64,000 bases of DNA from Flavobacterium sp. CF108 (GCF_900129795.1 NZ_FQWW01000003.1:1-64000); one strand, 5' to 3'. Shown: positions 34,242 to 42,742, counted from the stretch's first letter. Notes: generated by a model not told the origin, from the letters alone. Numbers and translations are program-made.

Positions 34242-35558
34242 ATGAGTATTATTTCATTAATTATAAAAAGAGAATTTATTGCCAAAGTCCGCAATAAATC
34301 TTTTGTTGTCATGACTTTTTTGAGTCCGCTTTTATTTGTTGCGATAGCCGTTTTTATAGGTTATTTAAGCACGATGAAAGCCGAAACAAAACGTATCGCG
34401 ATACATGACGAAACCGGACTTTTTGCTGCCGATTTTTTAAAGGAAAATAAAAAAGGTGCCGAATTCAAATATCTGAATTTATCTGAAATTGATGTAAAAG
34501 CTTTAAAAGACAGCATTACAAAAGAAAATTTCAGCGGATTAATTGTCATTCCAAAAACAAATAAAACAAAAGATTTAGAAAGTAAAATTGAGTTTATTTC
34601 GAATAACAGTCCAAGTATTTCTTTTATAGAAGGCACGCAGAAAATCATCGGAACAAAAATTACCAAACTAAATCTCGAAAGCGCCAAACTAGATACACTT
34701 GCAATTCAAAAAGCACAGTCAGATGTCAATATTCATTTAGTTAAAGCTTCAGGAGAAGAAAGTTTAAAAGGATTAAATGAAATAAAAATCGCAATAGGCG
34801 GTGCATTCGGTTATTTGATTATGATGTTTATCATCATTTACGGAAATATGGTAATGCGAAGCGTAATCGAAGAAAAAACAAACCGAATTATCGAAATCAT
34901 TATTTCATCTGTAAAACCATTTGAGTTAATGATTGGTAAAATCGTTGGAACTTCTCTTGCGGGAATTTTACAATTTATAATTTGGGCTATTATTGGTTTA
35001 GGATTAATGTTTGCGGCCTCGGCATTTTTTGGTATAAATATTAGGCCGGGATCAAATATTCCGCCTGTATTAATGCAATCAGTGGAACATAATTTTTCTG
35101 GAATATTACAAATGGGATTAAGAGAAGCATGGAATTTACCCATTGCAAGTATTTTAATTGGATTTATAATTTATTTTATTGGAGGTTATTTTCTATACAG
35201 TTCGTTTTATGCCGCAATTGGAGCCGCTGTTGACAATCAAACCGATTCACAGCAATTTTTACTGCCAATATTAATGCCGTTAATTCTGAGTGTATATATC
35301 GGATTTTTTACGGTTGTAAACGATCCGCACGGAACTGTTGCCGTTGTATTCTCCATGATTCCGCTTACATCACCAATAGTTATGTTAATGCGTATTCCGT
35401 TTGGCGTGCCGTGGTGGCAAATCGCAATTTCGGTATCATTATTGTTTGCTGCCTTTTTCCTTGTCGTTTGGTTCGCAGCAAAAATTTACCGAGTAGGTAT
35501 TTTAATGTACGGTAAAAAACCAACTTGGAAAGAGCTATATAAATGGTTAAAGTATTAA
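34242..35558 (+). CDS. ABC-2 type transporter permease (NatB-like)
   Basis: A 438-residue membrane protein. One helix (about 22-42) precedes a large extracytoplasmic domain (about 45-180), and about five more helices follow (about 185-430). The conserved segment MVMRSVIEEKTNRIIEIIIS, then VKPFELMIGKI, is typical of ABC-2 NatB/YhaP permeases. It is partner of the ATPase immediately upstream. The export substrate is unknown. Confidence 0.92.
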   Translation: MSIISLIIKREFIAKVRNKSFVVMTFLSPLLFVAIAVFIGYLSTMKAETKRIAIHDETGLFAADFLKENKKGAEFKYLNLSEIDVKALKDSITKENFSGLIVIPKTNKTKDLESKIEFISNNSPSISFIEGTQKIIGTKITKLNLESAKLDTLAIQKAQSDVNIHLVKASGEESLKGLNEIKIAIGGAFGYLIMMFIIIYGNMVMRSVIEEKTNRIIEIIISSVKPFELMIGKIVGTSLAGILQFIIWAIIGLGLMFAASAFFGINIRPGSNIPPVLMQSVEHNFSGILQMGLREAWNLPIASILIGFIIYFIGGYFLYSSFYAAIGAAVDNQTDSQQFLLPILMPLILSVYIGFFTVVNDPHGTVAVVFSMIPLTSPIVMLMRIPFGVPWWQIAISVSLLFAAFFLVVWFAAKIYRVGILMYGKKPTWKELYKWLKY

Positions 35559-35625
35559 ATTCCAATTCTCAAAGAATGGGAATAAATACCAAATTCCAAT
35601 AATTGGATTTTGGAATTTTTAAAAT
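35559..35625. repeat. AATTCCAA / TTGGAATT palindromic spacer
   Basis: AATTCCAATTCTC, CCAAATTCCAATAATTGGAT and TTTTGGAATTTTT make a mosaic of short inverted repeats. Similar word sets occur at 7864-7905, 31905-31950 and 43270-43345. Confidence 0.6.
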
Positions 35626-35640
35626 TGAAAATTACGAAGA

Positions 35641-36804
35641 ATGAGTAGGATACTAATAATTGAGGACGAAGCAGCGATTAGAAGAGTTTTGGTAAAAATA
35701 TTATCAGAAGAAAATGATACCTATCAGGTTGATGAAGCCGAAGATGGGGCTGCGGGTCTTGAAAAAATAAAAAATAACGATTACGATTTGGTTTTGTGCG
35801 ATATCAAAATGCCAAAACTGGACGGTGTTGAGGTTTTAGAAGAAGTAAAAAAAATAAAACCGGAGATTCCGATGGTTATGATTTCAGGTCATGGCGATAT
35901 GGAAACCGCAATTCATACCATGCGTTTGGGCGCTTTTGACTATATCTCAAAACCACCAGATTTAAACCGTTTATTGAATACGGTTCGTAATGCTTTAGAT
36001 AAAAAACAATTAGTTGTTGAGAATAAAATTCTAAAGAAAAAAGTCAGCAAAAATTACGAAATGATTGGCGACAGCGAATCTATTAATCATATTAAAGTGA
36101 TGATTGATAAAGTAGCTCAAACCGAAGCCAGAGTTTTAATTACGGGACCAAACGGAACCGGAAAAGAATTAGTAGCGCATCAATTACACGAAAAAAGCGA
36201 ACGCGCTAATTTCCCTTTAATTGAAGTAAACTGTGCGGCGATTCCGAGTGAATTGATCGAAAGTGAATTATTTGGACACGTAAAAGGTGCTTTTACATCA
36301 GCAGTTAAGGATCGTGCCGGAAAGTTTGAAGCAGCAGATAAAGGAACTATTTTCTTAGATGAAATTGGAGATATGAGCCTTTCGGCGCAAGCCAAAGTTT
36401 TACGTGCGCTTCAGGAAAGTATGATTACAAGAGTTGGTGCCGATAAAGACATTAAAGTTGATGTTCGTGTGGTTGCCGCAACCAATAAAGATTTAAAAAC
36501 AGAAATCGCCGAAGGCCGTTTCCGTGAAGATTTATACCATCGTCTGGCTGTAATTTTAATTAAAGTTCCGCCATTAAATGAAAGACGTGACGATATTCCG
36601 GCTTTGATAAGGCATTTTGCAGAGAAAATTGCATCAGAGCAAGGAAATGTGGTTAAGGTATTTTCGGCGCAAGCCATACAATTATTACAGGAATACGATT
36701 GGACAGGAAATATTCGTGAACTTCGAAATGTTGTCGAAAGATTAATCATTTTAGGAGGAAACGAAATCTCTGAAGGCGACGTGAAAATGTTCGCAAGCAA
36801 ATAG
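35641..36804 (+). CDS. Sigma-54-dependent response regulator lacking a DNA-binding domain
   Basis: A 387-residue NtrC-family protein. The receiver domain is 1-120 (acidic pocket EDE at 8-10, phospho-acceptor Asp54 in CDIKMPK, switch Lys in ISKPPD). The AAA+ domain is about 140-375 (Walker A GPNGTGKE 169-176, Walker B TIFLDEIGD, arginine region FREDLYHRL). The sigma-54 contact loop, normally GAFTGA, reads GAFTSA (216-221). The chain ends directly after the AAA+ lid (ISEGDVKMFASK), so the usual Fis-type HTH is absent. It may activate sigma-54 RNA polymerase from solution or with a partner. No histidine kinase is adjacent. Confidence 0.92.
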   Translation: MSRILIIEDEAAIRRVLVKILSEENDTYQVDEAEDGAAGLEKIKNNDYDLVLCDIKMPKLDGVEVLEEVKKIKPEIPMVMISGHGDMETAIHTMRLGAFDYISKPPDLNRLLNTVRNALDKKQLVVENKILKKKVSKNYEMIGDSESINHIKVMIDKVAQTEARVLITGPNGTGKELVAHQLHEKSERANFPLIEVNCAAIPSELIESELFGHVKGAFTSAVKDRAGKFEAADKGTIFLDEIGDMSLSAQAKVLRALQESMITRVGADKDIKVDVRVVAATNKDLKTEIAEGRFREDLYHRLAVILIKVPPLNERRDDIPALIRHFAEKIASEQGNVVKVFSAQAIQLLQEYDWTGNIRELRNVVERLIILGGNEISEGDVKMFASK

Positions 36805-36816
36805 ATGGTGCTTCGC

Positions 36817-36900
36817 GCTGTAGGCTTTAAGCTTTAGGCTTTAAGCTTTTAAAATATAGATAACTTTTGCTTACAGCCTATGGCTTATAGCTTAAAGCTT
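36817..36900. repeat. Inverted repeat, AAGCTTTAGGCTTTAAGCTT family
   Basis: GCTGTAGGCTTTAAGCTTTA and GGCTTTAAGCTTTT are answered by GCTTACAGCC, TATGGCTTATAGC and TTAAAGCTT. It fills the spacer and also creates an in-frame ATG (36880) that should not be taken as the next gene's start. Confidence 0.75.
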
Positions 36901-36906
36901 AAAAAA

Positions 36907-37569
36907 ATGAAACTAAAAAAAATAAACGAGAAATTACAAGACGCTTTAATTGAAAATGGATTAACAGAAGCAAATGTTTTGCAGCTGGAAACTTTTTCGA
37001 CCATAAAAAGTGGTGCGGATTGTATTGTTATTTCTCCAGAAAAAAGCGGAAAATCAACTACAATTGTTTTGAATGTGATTCAGCAATTGGCTGGAAAAAA
37101 TGAAGAATCACCACGTGCTTTGATTATTGTTGAAGACAAAGCAAAAGTGCTTGAAATGGAAGAGCTTTTTGAGAAATACGGGAAATATACGAATCTCGAA
37201 GTGTATGGTGTTCATGACAAAGGCGATATGGATTATGATAAAAATTACGTTTCTACCGGAATTGATGTTTTAATTGGAACGCCAAATAAATTGAGCGATA
37301 TGTTTTCTACTGCAGGTTATAATGTAAACCGTTTGAAAATGTTTATCCTTGATGATGCAGATCCTATTTTGAAATTGCGCCATGAAACTAAAATCATGCG
37401 TATTTCTAACAGTATTGCCAAAACGCAGCGTTTAATTTTTGCTGAAACTTTGACAGAACGCATCGAAATTTTGGCAGATAAAATGTTATTGGAACCTTAT
37501 TTATTTGATATGGATGAAGAAGGCGAGGAGGAACTGGATGAAGAAGAAGACGATATTGAAGAAGAGTAA
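36907..37569 (+). CDS. Degenerate one-lobe DEAD-box-like protein
   Basis: A 220-residue protein similar only to the first RecA lobe of DEAD-box RNA helicases; the second (helicase C) lobe is missing. Motif I reads SPEKSGKST (43-51), lacking the normal A-x-x-G-x-GKT glycine pattern; motif Ib GTPNKL and motif II LDDAD (148-152, DEAD expected) are recognisable; motif III is AET instead of SAT. The C-terminus is an acidic tail (about 20 Asp/Glu in the last 30 residues). Probably no unwinding activity; it may bind RNA or ribosomal protein partners. The ATG at 36907 is preferred over 36880, which lies in a repeat. Confidence 0.75.
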   Translation: MKLKKINEKLQDALIENGLTEANVLQLETFSTIKSGADCIVISPEKSGKSTTIVLNVIQQLAGKNEESPRALIIVEDKAKVLEMEELFEKYGKYTNLEVYGVHDKGDMDYDKNYVSTGIDVLIGTPNKLSDMFSTAGYNVNRLKMFILDDADPILKLRHETKIMRISNSIAKTQRLIFAETLTERIEILADKMLLEPYLFDMDEEGEEELDEEEDDIEEE

Positions 37570-37571
37570 AT

Positions 37572-37635
37572 AGTCGCAGTTTTCAGTCACAGTTTGCAAT
37601 AAGAAAAACTGTAAACTGTGACTGAACTGAAAACT
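37572..37635. repeat. Imperfect palindrome, CAGTCACAGTTT family
   Basis: AGTCGCAGTTTTCAGTCACA with GTTTGC on the left, AACTGTAAACTGTGACTGAA and CTGAAAACTA on the right, around a short A-rich loop. Related to 5443-5503 and 38710-38800. Confidence 0.75.
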
Positions 37636-37647
37636 AAATAATAATAC

Positions 37648-38462
37648 ATGGAAATATTAAAAACGTTTAAATTCTTGTCAATCGTACTTTTGTGCTTTTT
37701 TCTGATTATTTATTTTTTGATAATTTCGTATGTTTATTTTAATCAGGTTGAGTTGATTTTTCATAGTTCGAGATTGCCAAAAGATTACAAGTTTGATTAT
37801 CAGCAAAAGTTCGAAGAAATAAACATCAAATCATTTGATGGAACTATTCTTAACGGATTATTATTTAAGGCTGAAAATTCTAAAGGACTCGTTTTTTATC
37901 TTCATGGAAATGCCGGAACGCTTGAAACCTGGGGTAAAATTGCAAAAGTATATACTTCATTAGGATACGATATTTTTATTTTAGATTACAGAAGTTTCGG
38001 GAAAAGCGAAGGCGAAATCGAAAATGAAGAACAATTGTCAAAAGATATTACGATTGTGTATCAGTCGATGACGAAAAGATATCCAGAAGATAAAATCATA
38101 ATTGCCGGATATTCGATAGGTTCCGGATTTGCGGCTAAATTAGCTTTTGAAAATAAACCAAAAGCTTTACTGCTGCAGGCGCCGTATTATAATTTTTTAG
38201 AATTATCAAGTAAACGAGTACCAATGTTTCCGGACTTTATGAAAAAGTTTAGTTTAGAAACCAATATATATCTTCCGAAGATAAAAGCTCCAATTTATAT
38301 TTTTCATGGAACGGCAGACCAATTAATTCCTTTTGAGAATTCAGTCGGTTAAAAAAACTTTTGAAATCAAATGCTGTTTTTTATCCATTAAAAAATCAGG
38401 AACATATTGGAGTAAATGAAAATGAAGATTTTCAAAATCAATTAAAAACAATACTAGAATAG
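37648..38462 (+). pseudogene. Alpha/beta hydrolase interrupted by a frameshift
   Basis: The first frame (37648-38352, 234 residues) has an N-terminal membrane anchor, the oxyanion region LHGNAGT, the nucleophile elbow AGYSIGSG and the start of the C-terminal part IFHGTADQLIPFEN (with the catalytic Asp). It then hits TAA. From about 38340 another frame continues RLKKLLKSNAVFYPLKNQ, then EHIGVNE, to a stop at 38460-38462; this contains the expected catalytic His (QEH). Loss of one base near 38338-38346 explains both. Either a recent pseudogene or a sequencing error. Intact it would be a YfhR/FrsA-like membrane-anchored serine hydrolase of about 271 residues. Confidence 0.85.
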
Positions 38463-38488
38463 ATTAATAATTAATAAAATAAAATGTC

Positions 38489-38707
38489 ATGGGATTAATG
38501 AAGGTGTTTTCAGGAAGCGAAGTATTAGCAATTGCTTTGCAGGAAAGATTAGAGGAAGCCGGCGTAGAAACTGTAAAAAAAGATAATATTCAATCAGCTC
38601 GTTTAGGAGGTTTTGGCGGTACAGATTTAGCCGTTGAGGTTTTTATTCAGGAAACAGATTTTGCAAAAGCAAATCCGGTTATTGAAGAATTTAGAATGAG
38701 TATTTAG
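38489..38707 (+). CDS. DUF2007 family small protein (putative signal-transducing)
   Basis: A 72-residue protein with the compact beta-alpha-beta pattern of DUF2007: MKVFSGSEVLAIALQERLEE, then an acidic and Gly-rich region, then LAVEVFIQETDFAKANPVI. The family resembles a ferredoxin-like or PII-like fold and is labelled signal-transducing, but no function is proven. The ATG at 38498 is an alternative start. Confidence 0.82.
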   Translation: MGLMKVFSGSEVLAIALQERLEEAGVETVKKDNIQSARLGGFGGTDLAVEVFIQETDFAKANPVIEEFRMSI

Positions 38708-38709
38708 AT

Positions 38710-38800
38710 AGTATTCAGTGTTCAGTAGTTAGTGTTCAGTCACGGTTTTGATGCTGAACACTGTAAACTGTAAACTGAACACTAAGTACTAAACACTGAA
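38710..38800. repeat. Imperfect palindrome, AGTGTTCAGT / ACTGAACACT family
   Basis: GTATTCAGTGTTCAGTAGTT and AGTGTTCAGTCACGG pair with TGAACACTGTAAACTG, TAAACTGAACACTAAGTACT and AAACACTGAA. It fills the spacer before the HAD gene and shares CAGTCAC/AAACTG words with 5443-5503 and 37572-37635. Confidence 0.75.
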
Positions 38801-38805
38801 AAAAT

Positions 38806-39609
38806 ATGCAATACAAAATGTTAGTTCTCGACATGGATGATACCTTGTTGACAGACGACCACAAAATTTCTGATTTAAATAAAAAAGTTTTATTAGAAGC
38901 ACAGGCAAAAGGCGTTTATGTTGTTTTGGCTTCGGGAAGACCAACATCGGCTATGATTGCTTACGCTAAAGAGCTGGAATTGGATTTGAATGATTCTTAT
39001 ATGATTTCTTTTAACGGTGCAATTATCAGCCAGGTGAAAGATGATTTGATTTTATTTGAACAGAAGCTTACTGTAGAACAAATTCACGCTTTATACGATT
39101 ATAGTGTAAAAATGAAAACGCACATTATAACGTATTTAGATGACGAAATTATAAGCGAAACCGATTCTGAATATATCGAGATTGAAAAAGATATTACAGG
39201 AATGGCGCACCGCAAAGTTTCGAGTTTTAAAGATTATGTTGACAGACCTGCTGTAAAATGTATTTTACTTGAAGATCCGGCTTATTTAAAAGAAGTCGAA
39301 AAAGATTTATTAGCCGCAATGCCGCATTTAAGTGTTTCGATGTCTAAACCTTTTTTCCTTGAAGCTGCGCAAAACGGAATTGATAAGGCGGCAAGTTTAA
39401 AACAATTAGCAAATAAACTCGGAATTCATCAAAGTGAAATTATCGCCGTTGGAAACGCTGGAAATGATTTAACTATGATTGAATATGCCGGTTTAGGTGT
39501 TTGGGTTGATAATGTAACGCCAGAATTGCGTGACAAAGCTAATTTAATTGTAGCGTCAAATAACAACGACGGCGTTGCCGAAGTGGTACAGAAATATATT
39601 TTAAATTAA
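38806..39609 (+). CDS. Cof-type HAD phosphatase
   Basis: A 267-residue HAD-IIB (Cof/YidA-like) hydrolase. Motif I is LDMDDTLLTDD with the nucleophile Asp, motif II is LASGRPTS, the C2B cap lies at about 85-190, motif III Lys is in IDKAASLKQLA, and motif IV is VGNAGNDLTMIEYAG (a variant of GDxxND: GNAGND). It probably dephosphorylates sugar phosphates or cofactors such as FMN or PLP. It runs into the GNAT gene 7 bases downstream. Confidence 0.92.
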   Translation: MQYKMLVLDMDDTLLTDDHKISDLNKKVLLEAQAKGVYVVLASGRPTSAMIAYAKELELDLNDSYMISFNGAIISQVKDDLILFEQKLTVEQIHALYDYSVKMKTHIITYLDDEIISETDSEYIEIEKDITGMAHRKVSSFKDYVDRPAVKCILLEDPAYLKEVEKDLLAAMPHLSVSMSKPFFLEAAQNGIDKAASLKQLANKLGIHQSEIIAVGNAGNDLTMIEYAGLGVWVDNVTPELRDKANLIVASNNNDGVAEVVQKYILN

Positions 39610-39616
39610 ATTTGAG

Positions 39617-40144
39617 ATGAAAAATCCAATCAAAACAGAACGTTTGATATTGCGAGAACTAGAGCTTTCTGATGCAGAAGGAATGTTCGAATTGGATTCG
39701 AATCCGAATGTGCATCTTTTTCTTGGAAACAATCCCGTAAAGAATATTCAGGAAAGTATTGATATGATTGAGAATATTCAGAAACAATATGTCAATTTAG
39801 GAACAGGCCGCTGGGCTGTAGTTTTAAAAGAAACCAATGAATTTATTGGCTGGTCAGGAATAAAGTATATTACAGACGAAATCAATAATCATAAAAACTT
39901 TTACGAGTTAGGATATCGTTTTATCGAAAAACATTGGGGAAAAGGATACGCCTCTGAAGCTGGAAAAGCTTTTATCGATTATGCTTTTAACGAAATGAAA
40001 GTAGAGAAGCTTTACGCTTTCGCGGATGCGGGAAATGAAAATTCCAGAAAGATTTTAGAAAAACTAGGTTTCCATTTTGTGAATTCTTTCGAATATGAAG
40101 GAGAAATAGAAGTTTGGTACGAACTCAAAAATCCAAACTTATAA
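39617..40144 (+). CDS. GNAT family N-acetyltransferase (RimJ/RimL-like)
   Basis: A 175-residue acetyltransferase beginning TERLILRELELSDAEGM, the hallmark of the RimJ-type subgroup. The acetyl-CoA motif is GYRFIEKHWGKGYASEAGKA, and the conserved NENSRKILEKLGF segment follows. It may acetylate a protein or small-molecule amine. Seven bases separate it from the HAD gene, so the two are probably one operon. Confidence 0.9.
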   Translation: MKNPIKTERLILRELELSDAEGMFELDSNPNVHLFLGNNPVKNIQESIDMIENIQKQYVNLGTGRWAVVLKETNEFIGWSGIKYITDEINNHKNFYELGYRFIEKHWGKGYASEAGKAFIDYAFNEMKVEKLYAFADAGNENSRKILEKLGFHFVNSFEYEGEIEVWYELKNPNL

Positions 40145-40159
40145 AGGAATTGTATTTTA

Positions 40160-40229
40160 AGAAATGCGTTCCTCCAAATCTTTGAAAACTATAAAAGTCT
40201 GCAAAGATTTGGAAAACGTAGTTTCTTTG
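40160..40229. repeat. Inverted repeat, CCAAATCTTTG / CAAAGATTTGG
   Basis: Inner arms CCAAATCTTTG (40174-40184) and CAAAGATTTGG (40202-40212) are perfect. Outer arms AAGAAATGCGTTCC and GGAAAACGTAGTTTCTT are imperfect. It lies between the GNAT and secreted-protein genes (convergent) and may end both. Confidence 0.78.
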
Positions 40230-40231
40230 AA

Positions 40232-40756
40232 TTATTTTTTAGCTACAGAAACAAAATATTTATTTCCGTCACCCATTGTAAGTTTTACACGCTCGTCGCA
40301 AAGATCGATTGCATAAACGACACTTTCGTAACAGCTGCAAGTTGTATTTTTGTCTTTAGACATTTCAGTTTTACAATTGTTATTTTTGAATGTTGCTAAT
40401 TGTGGAGTATATAAACTTACTAAATCTGTAGAAGCAGTAACTAAAGAGATAATACTTGCTGAATTATTGTTAGTAATTCTGTAAACAATTCTATCTGTAT
40501 AGTTTACTTCATTTACAGTTACTTTACGAATGTAAGTGTAAGCAGTTGATCCTTCACCTGGCTCCTTTACTTCAAATTTAAACCCGACCGCACGAATGGC
40601 AATATCAAATTGTGACTGAGAGTTTAAACTCGCCCAATTTGTTAAAGTACTAATAGATGGAAATGGGTTTGCAGCTGCAGCTGGGGCATTAGTTTGCGCT
40701 TGCGAACTAAAAATGGTTAAGAACATCAAGCAGATCGTGGGTAAAAATGCTTTCAT
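40232..40756 (-). CDS. Hypothetical secreted protein
   Basis: A 174-residue protein when started at ATG 40756, which gives a signal peptide MKAFLPTICLMFLTIFSSQA followed by Q (the frame is open to 40813 but that extension has no signal). The mature part has four or five Cys (NNNCKTEMSK, TTCSCYES, DLCDER), so disulfides are likely. No family recognised. A long AT-rich spacer lies upstream. Confidence 0.72.
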   Translation of the reverse strand: MKAFLPTICLMFLTIFSSQAQTNAPAAAANPFPSISTLTNWASLNSQSQFDIAIRAVGFKFEVKEPGEGSTAYTYIRKVTVNEVNYTDRIVYRITNNNSASIISLVTASTDLVSLYTPQLATFKNNNCKTEMSKDKNTTCSCYESVVYAIDLCDERVKLTMGDGNKYFVSVAKK

Positions 40757-40988
40757 AATGGAGTTTTTAATTTTTAATTTTTGCCTACTCTTTATGGTTT
40801 TCGGCGTTCCCATTCGTTTTTTAATAACAAAACAACAACATAACGATTGAAAATCAAAATTGTTTTATATGAATTGTTATTATATTAATATTAAAGTTTA
40901 AAATTTATAAAAACTCAATATAAGACTGAAATTTTCTAAGCAAAGTTAAATGTAAGAAAATTTTAATTTAAAAGACAAAAAAACGTAT

Positions 40989-41019
40989 TTAATCGATAAA
41001 ATTTGCACTTAATCGATAA
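40989..41019. promoter_or_regulatory. Two direct TTAATCGATAA sites spaced 20 bases
   Basis: TTAATCGATAA occurs at 40989-40999 and 41009-41019, a period of 20 bases (about two helical turns). Each contains the self-complementary core ATCGAT. This arrangement is what a dimeric or tetrameric DNA-binding protein would use. The protein is unknown. Confidence 0.45.
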
Positions 41020-41187
41020 TTTTGTCATTTTATTCTTATTGAATTAAATTTTATCACCTCCTAAAATACAAAATTTAAGAAATAATTGATTTATTATTTG
41101 ATTTTTTAATGCGTTTTAAAATTGATGTTTTATGCAAAATATTGATATATAGTGTATTATTGATTTTATTTTCAAGAATATTGTATG

Positions 41188-41195
41188 TAAATTTG
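41188..41195 (+). promoter_or_regulatory. Putative -7 element for mtaB
   Basis: TAAATTTG matches TAnnTTTG, with a TTG 25 bases upstream (41160-41162) as a possible -33 element. The mtaB ATG is 60 bases downstream. Confidence 0.45.
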
Positions 41196-41255
41196 CAAAC
41201 TCTTTAATAGAGATGTAAATATAATATCTTACTACTATAAATGTAGTGCATTCCT

Positions 41256-42590
41256 ATGGAAAATAGAAAAAAAGTTGCTTTTTATACGCTTGGCTGCAAA
41301 TTGAATTTCTCAGAAACCTCTACGATTGCCAGAAACTTTAATGATGAAGGTTTTGATCGTGTCGATTTTGAAGAAATTGCAGATATATATGTTATCAATA
41401 CCTGTTCTGTAACAGAAAATGCAGATAAGCAGTTTAAGCAGGTTGTAAAAAAGGCAATGAAACTTAATGATAAAGCTTTTGTTGCTGCAGTTGGATGTTA
41501 TGCACAATTAAAACCAGAAGAATTAGCAGCCGTTGACGGTGTTGATTTAGTTCTGGGAGCTACAGAAAAATTTAAAATCACAGACTATATTCATGATTTG
41601 AGCAAAAATGATATGGGTGAAGTTCATTCCTGCGAAATTGCCGAAGCTGATTTTTATGTGGGAAGTTACTCCATTGGAGATCGTACGCGAGCTTTCTTGA
41701 AAGTTCAGGACGGCTGCGATTATAAATGCACGTATTGCACTATTCCGTTAGCGCGTGGAATTTCAAGAAGTGACGCTTTAGAAAATGTTTTAAAAAATGC
41801 CAAAGAAATTTCGGCACAAAATATTAGAGAAATTGTTTTAACCGGAGTTAATATTGGGGATTACGGAAAAGGCGAATTCGGAAATAAAAAACACGAACAT
41901 ACTTTTCTTGATTTAGTGAAAGCTTTAGATGAAGTTGAAGGAATCGAACGTCTTCGTATTTCATCTATTGAACCGAATTTATTGAAAAATGAAACCATAG
42001 ATTTCGTTTCAAAAAGCCGAACTTTTGTACCGCATTTCCATATTCCGCTGCAATCAGGAAGCAACGATATTTTAAAATTAATGAAACGTCGTTATTTACG
42101 TGAAGTGTATACAGACCGTGTAAATAAAATTCGTGAAGTTATGCCGCACGCTTGTATTGGTGTCGATGTAATTGTTGGTTTTCCTGGTGAAACAGACGAA
42201 CATTTCTTAGAAACGTATCATTTCTTAAACGAAATGGATATTTCTTATCTACACGTTTTCACGTATTCTGAAAGAGATAATACAGAAGCTGCAGATATGC
42301 CGGGAATTGTTCCTGCGAATGTAAGAGCAAAACGAAGCAAAATGTTGCGCGGATTATCGGTTAAAAAACGCCGTGCTTTCTACGAAAGCCAAATAGGGAC
42401 AAACAGAACTGTTTTATTCGAAAGTGAAAATAAAGAAGGATACATTCACGGTTTTACTGAAAACTACGTAAAAGTAAAAACGCCATGGAATCCTGAATTG
42501 ATTAATACTTTGCACGAAATCAATTTGACAAAAATTGATGAAGATGGAAGTGTTCGTTTAGAGTTTGTAAATAAATTGGCGGAAGCTTAA
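41256..42590 (+). CDS. mtaB: tRNA t6A37 methylthiotransferase MtaB
   Basis: Radical-SAM enzyme that adds a methylthio group to N6-threonylcarbamoyladenosine at position 37 of tRNAs. It has 444 residues. The N-terminal UPF0004 domain has three Cys for the auxiliary cluster (LGCKLNFSE, NTCSVTENAD, VGCYAQ). The radical-SAM cluster motif is CDYKCTYC. A TRAM domain closes the protein. Both clusters are intact. Confidence 0.95.
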   Translation: MENRKKVAFYTLGCKLNFSETSTIARNFNDEGFDRVDFEEIADIYVINTCSVTENADKQFKQVVKKAMKLNDKAFVAAVGCYAQLKPEELAAVDGVDLVLGATEKFKITDYIHDLSKNDMGEVHSCEIAEADFYVGSYSIGDRTRAFLKVQDGCDYKCTYCTIPLARGISRSDALENVLKNAKEISAQNIREIVLTGVNIGDYGKGEFGNKKHEHTFLDLVKALDEVEGIERLRISSIEPNLLKNETIDFVSKSRTFVPHFHIPLQSGSNDILKLMKRRYLREVYTDRVNKIREVMPHACIGVDVIVGFPGETDEHFLETYHFLNEMDISYLHVFTYSERDNTEAADMPGIVPANVRAKRSKMLRGLSVKKRRAFYESQIGTNRTVLFESENKEGYIHGFTENYVKVKTPWNPELINTLHEINLTKIDEDGSVRLEFVNKLAEA

Positions 42591-42608
42591 AAAAATATAC
42601 ATCTAGTT

Positions 42609-42692
42609 TGTCATTGCGAGGAACGAAGCAACCGCACTAACAAAAGCACAAGAGATATGCAGCGTGTGATTGCTTCGTTCCTCGCAATGACA
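42609..42692. repeat. REP-like inverted repeat, TGTCATTGCGAGGAACGAAGCA family
   Basis: TGTCATTGCGAGGAACGAAG plus CA at 42609-42630 is matched exactly by its reverse complement at 42671-42692. A second copy is at 61113-61199. The loop (about 40 bases) shares GCACTAACAAAAGC / GTGCGGTTGC-type words with that copy. Confidence 0.92.
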
Positions 42693-42699
42693 GAAAAAG

Positions 42700-42727
42700 A
42701 AAAGCCCTTTCTAAAAAGGGCTTTTTT
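42700..42727. terminator. Terminator between mtaB and the convergent gene
   Basis: AAAAGCCCTTT and AAAGGGCTTTT pair around a short loop, with A and T runs on the flanks. It can serve both mtaB and the 42743 gene. Confidence 0.88.
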
Positions 42728-42742
42728 ATTGTATCAAAAAAT

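Larger units (their letters stand above)
40757..41255. other. 500-base AT-rich intergenic region with divergent promoters
   Basis: No ORF with coding character was found. It lies between the start of the secreted protein gene (minus) and mtaB (plus) and holds a pair of 11-base direct repeats (40989-41019) and a -7 element (41188-41195). Otherwise it is plain AT-rich DNA. Confidence 0.5.

Noticed and set aside
36880..36906. In-frame ATG giving nine extra residues to the DEAD-like protein
   Set aside because: It lies in the AAGCTTTAGGC repeat; the ATG at 36907 follows the repeat and starts MKLKKINEKL.
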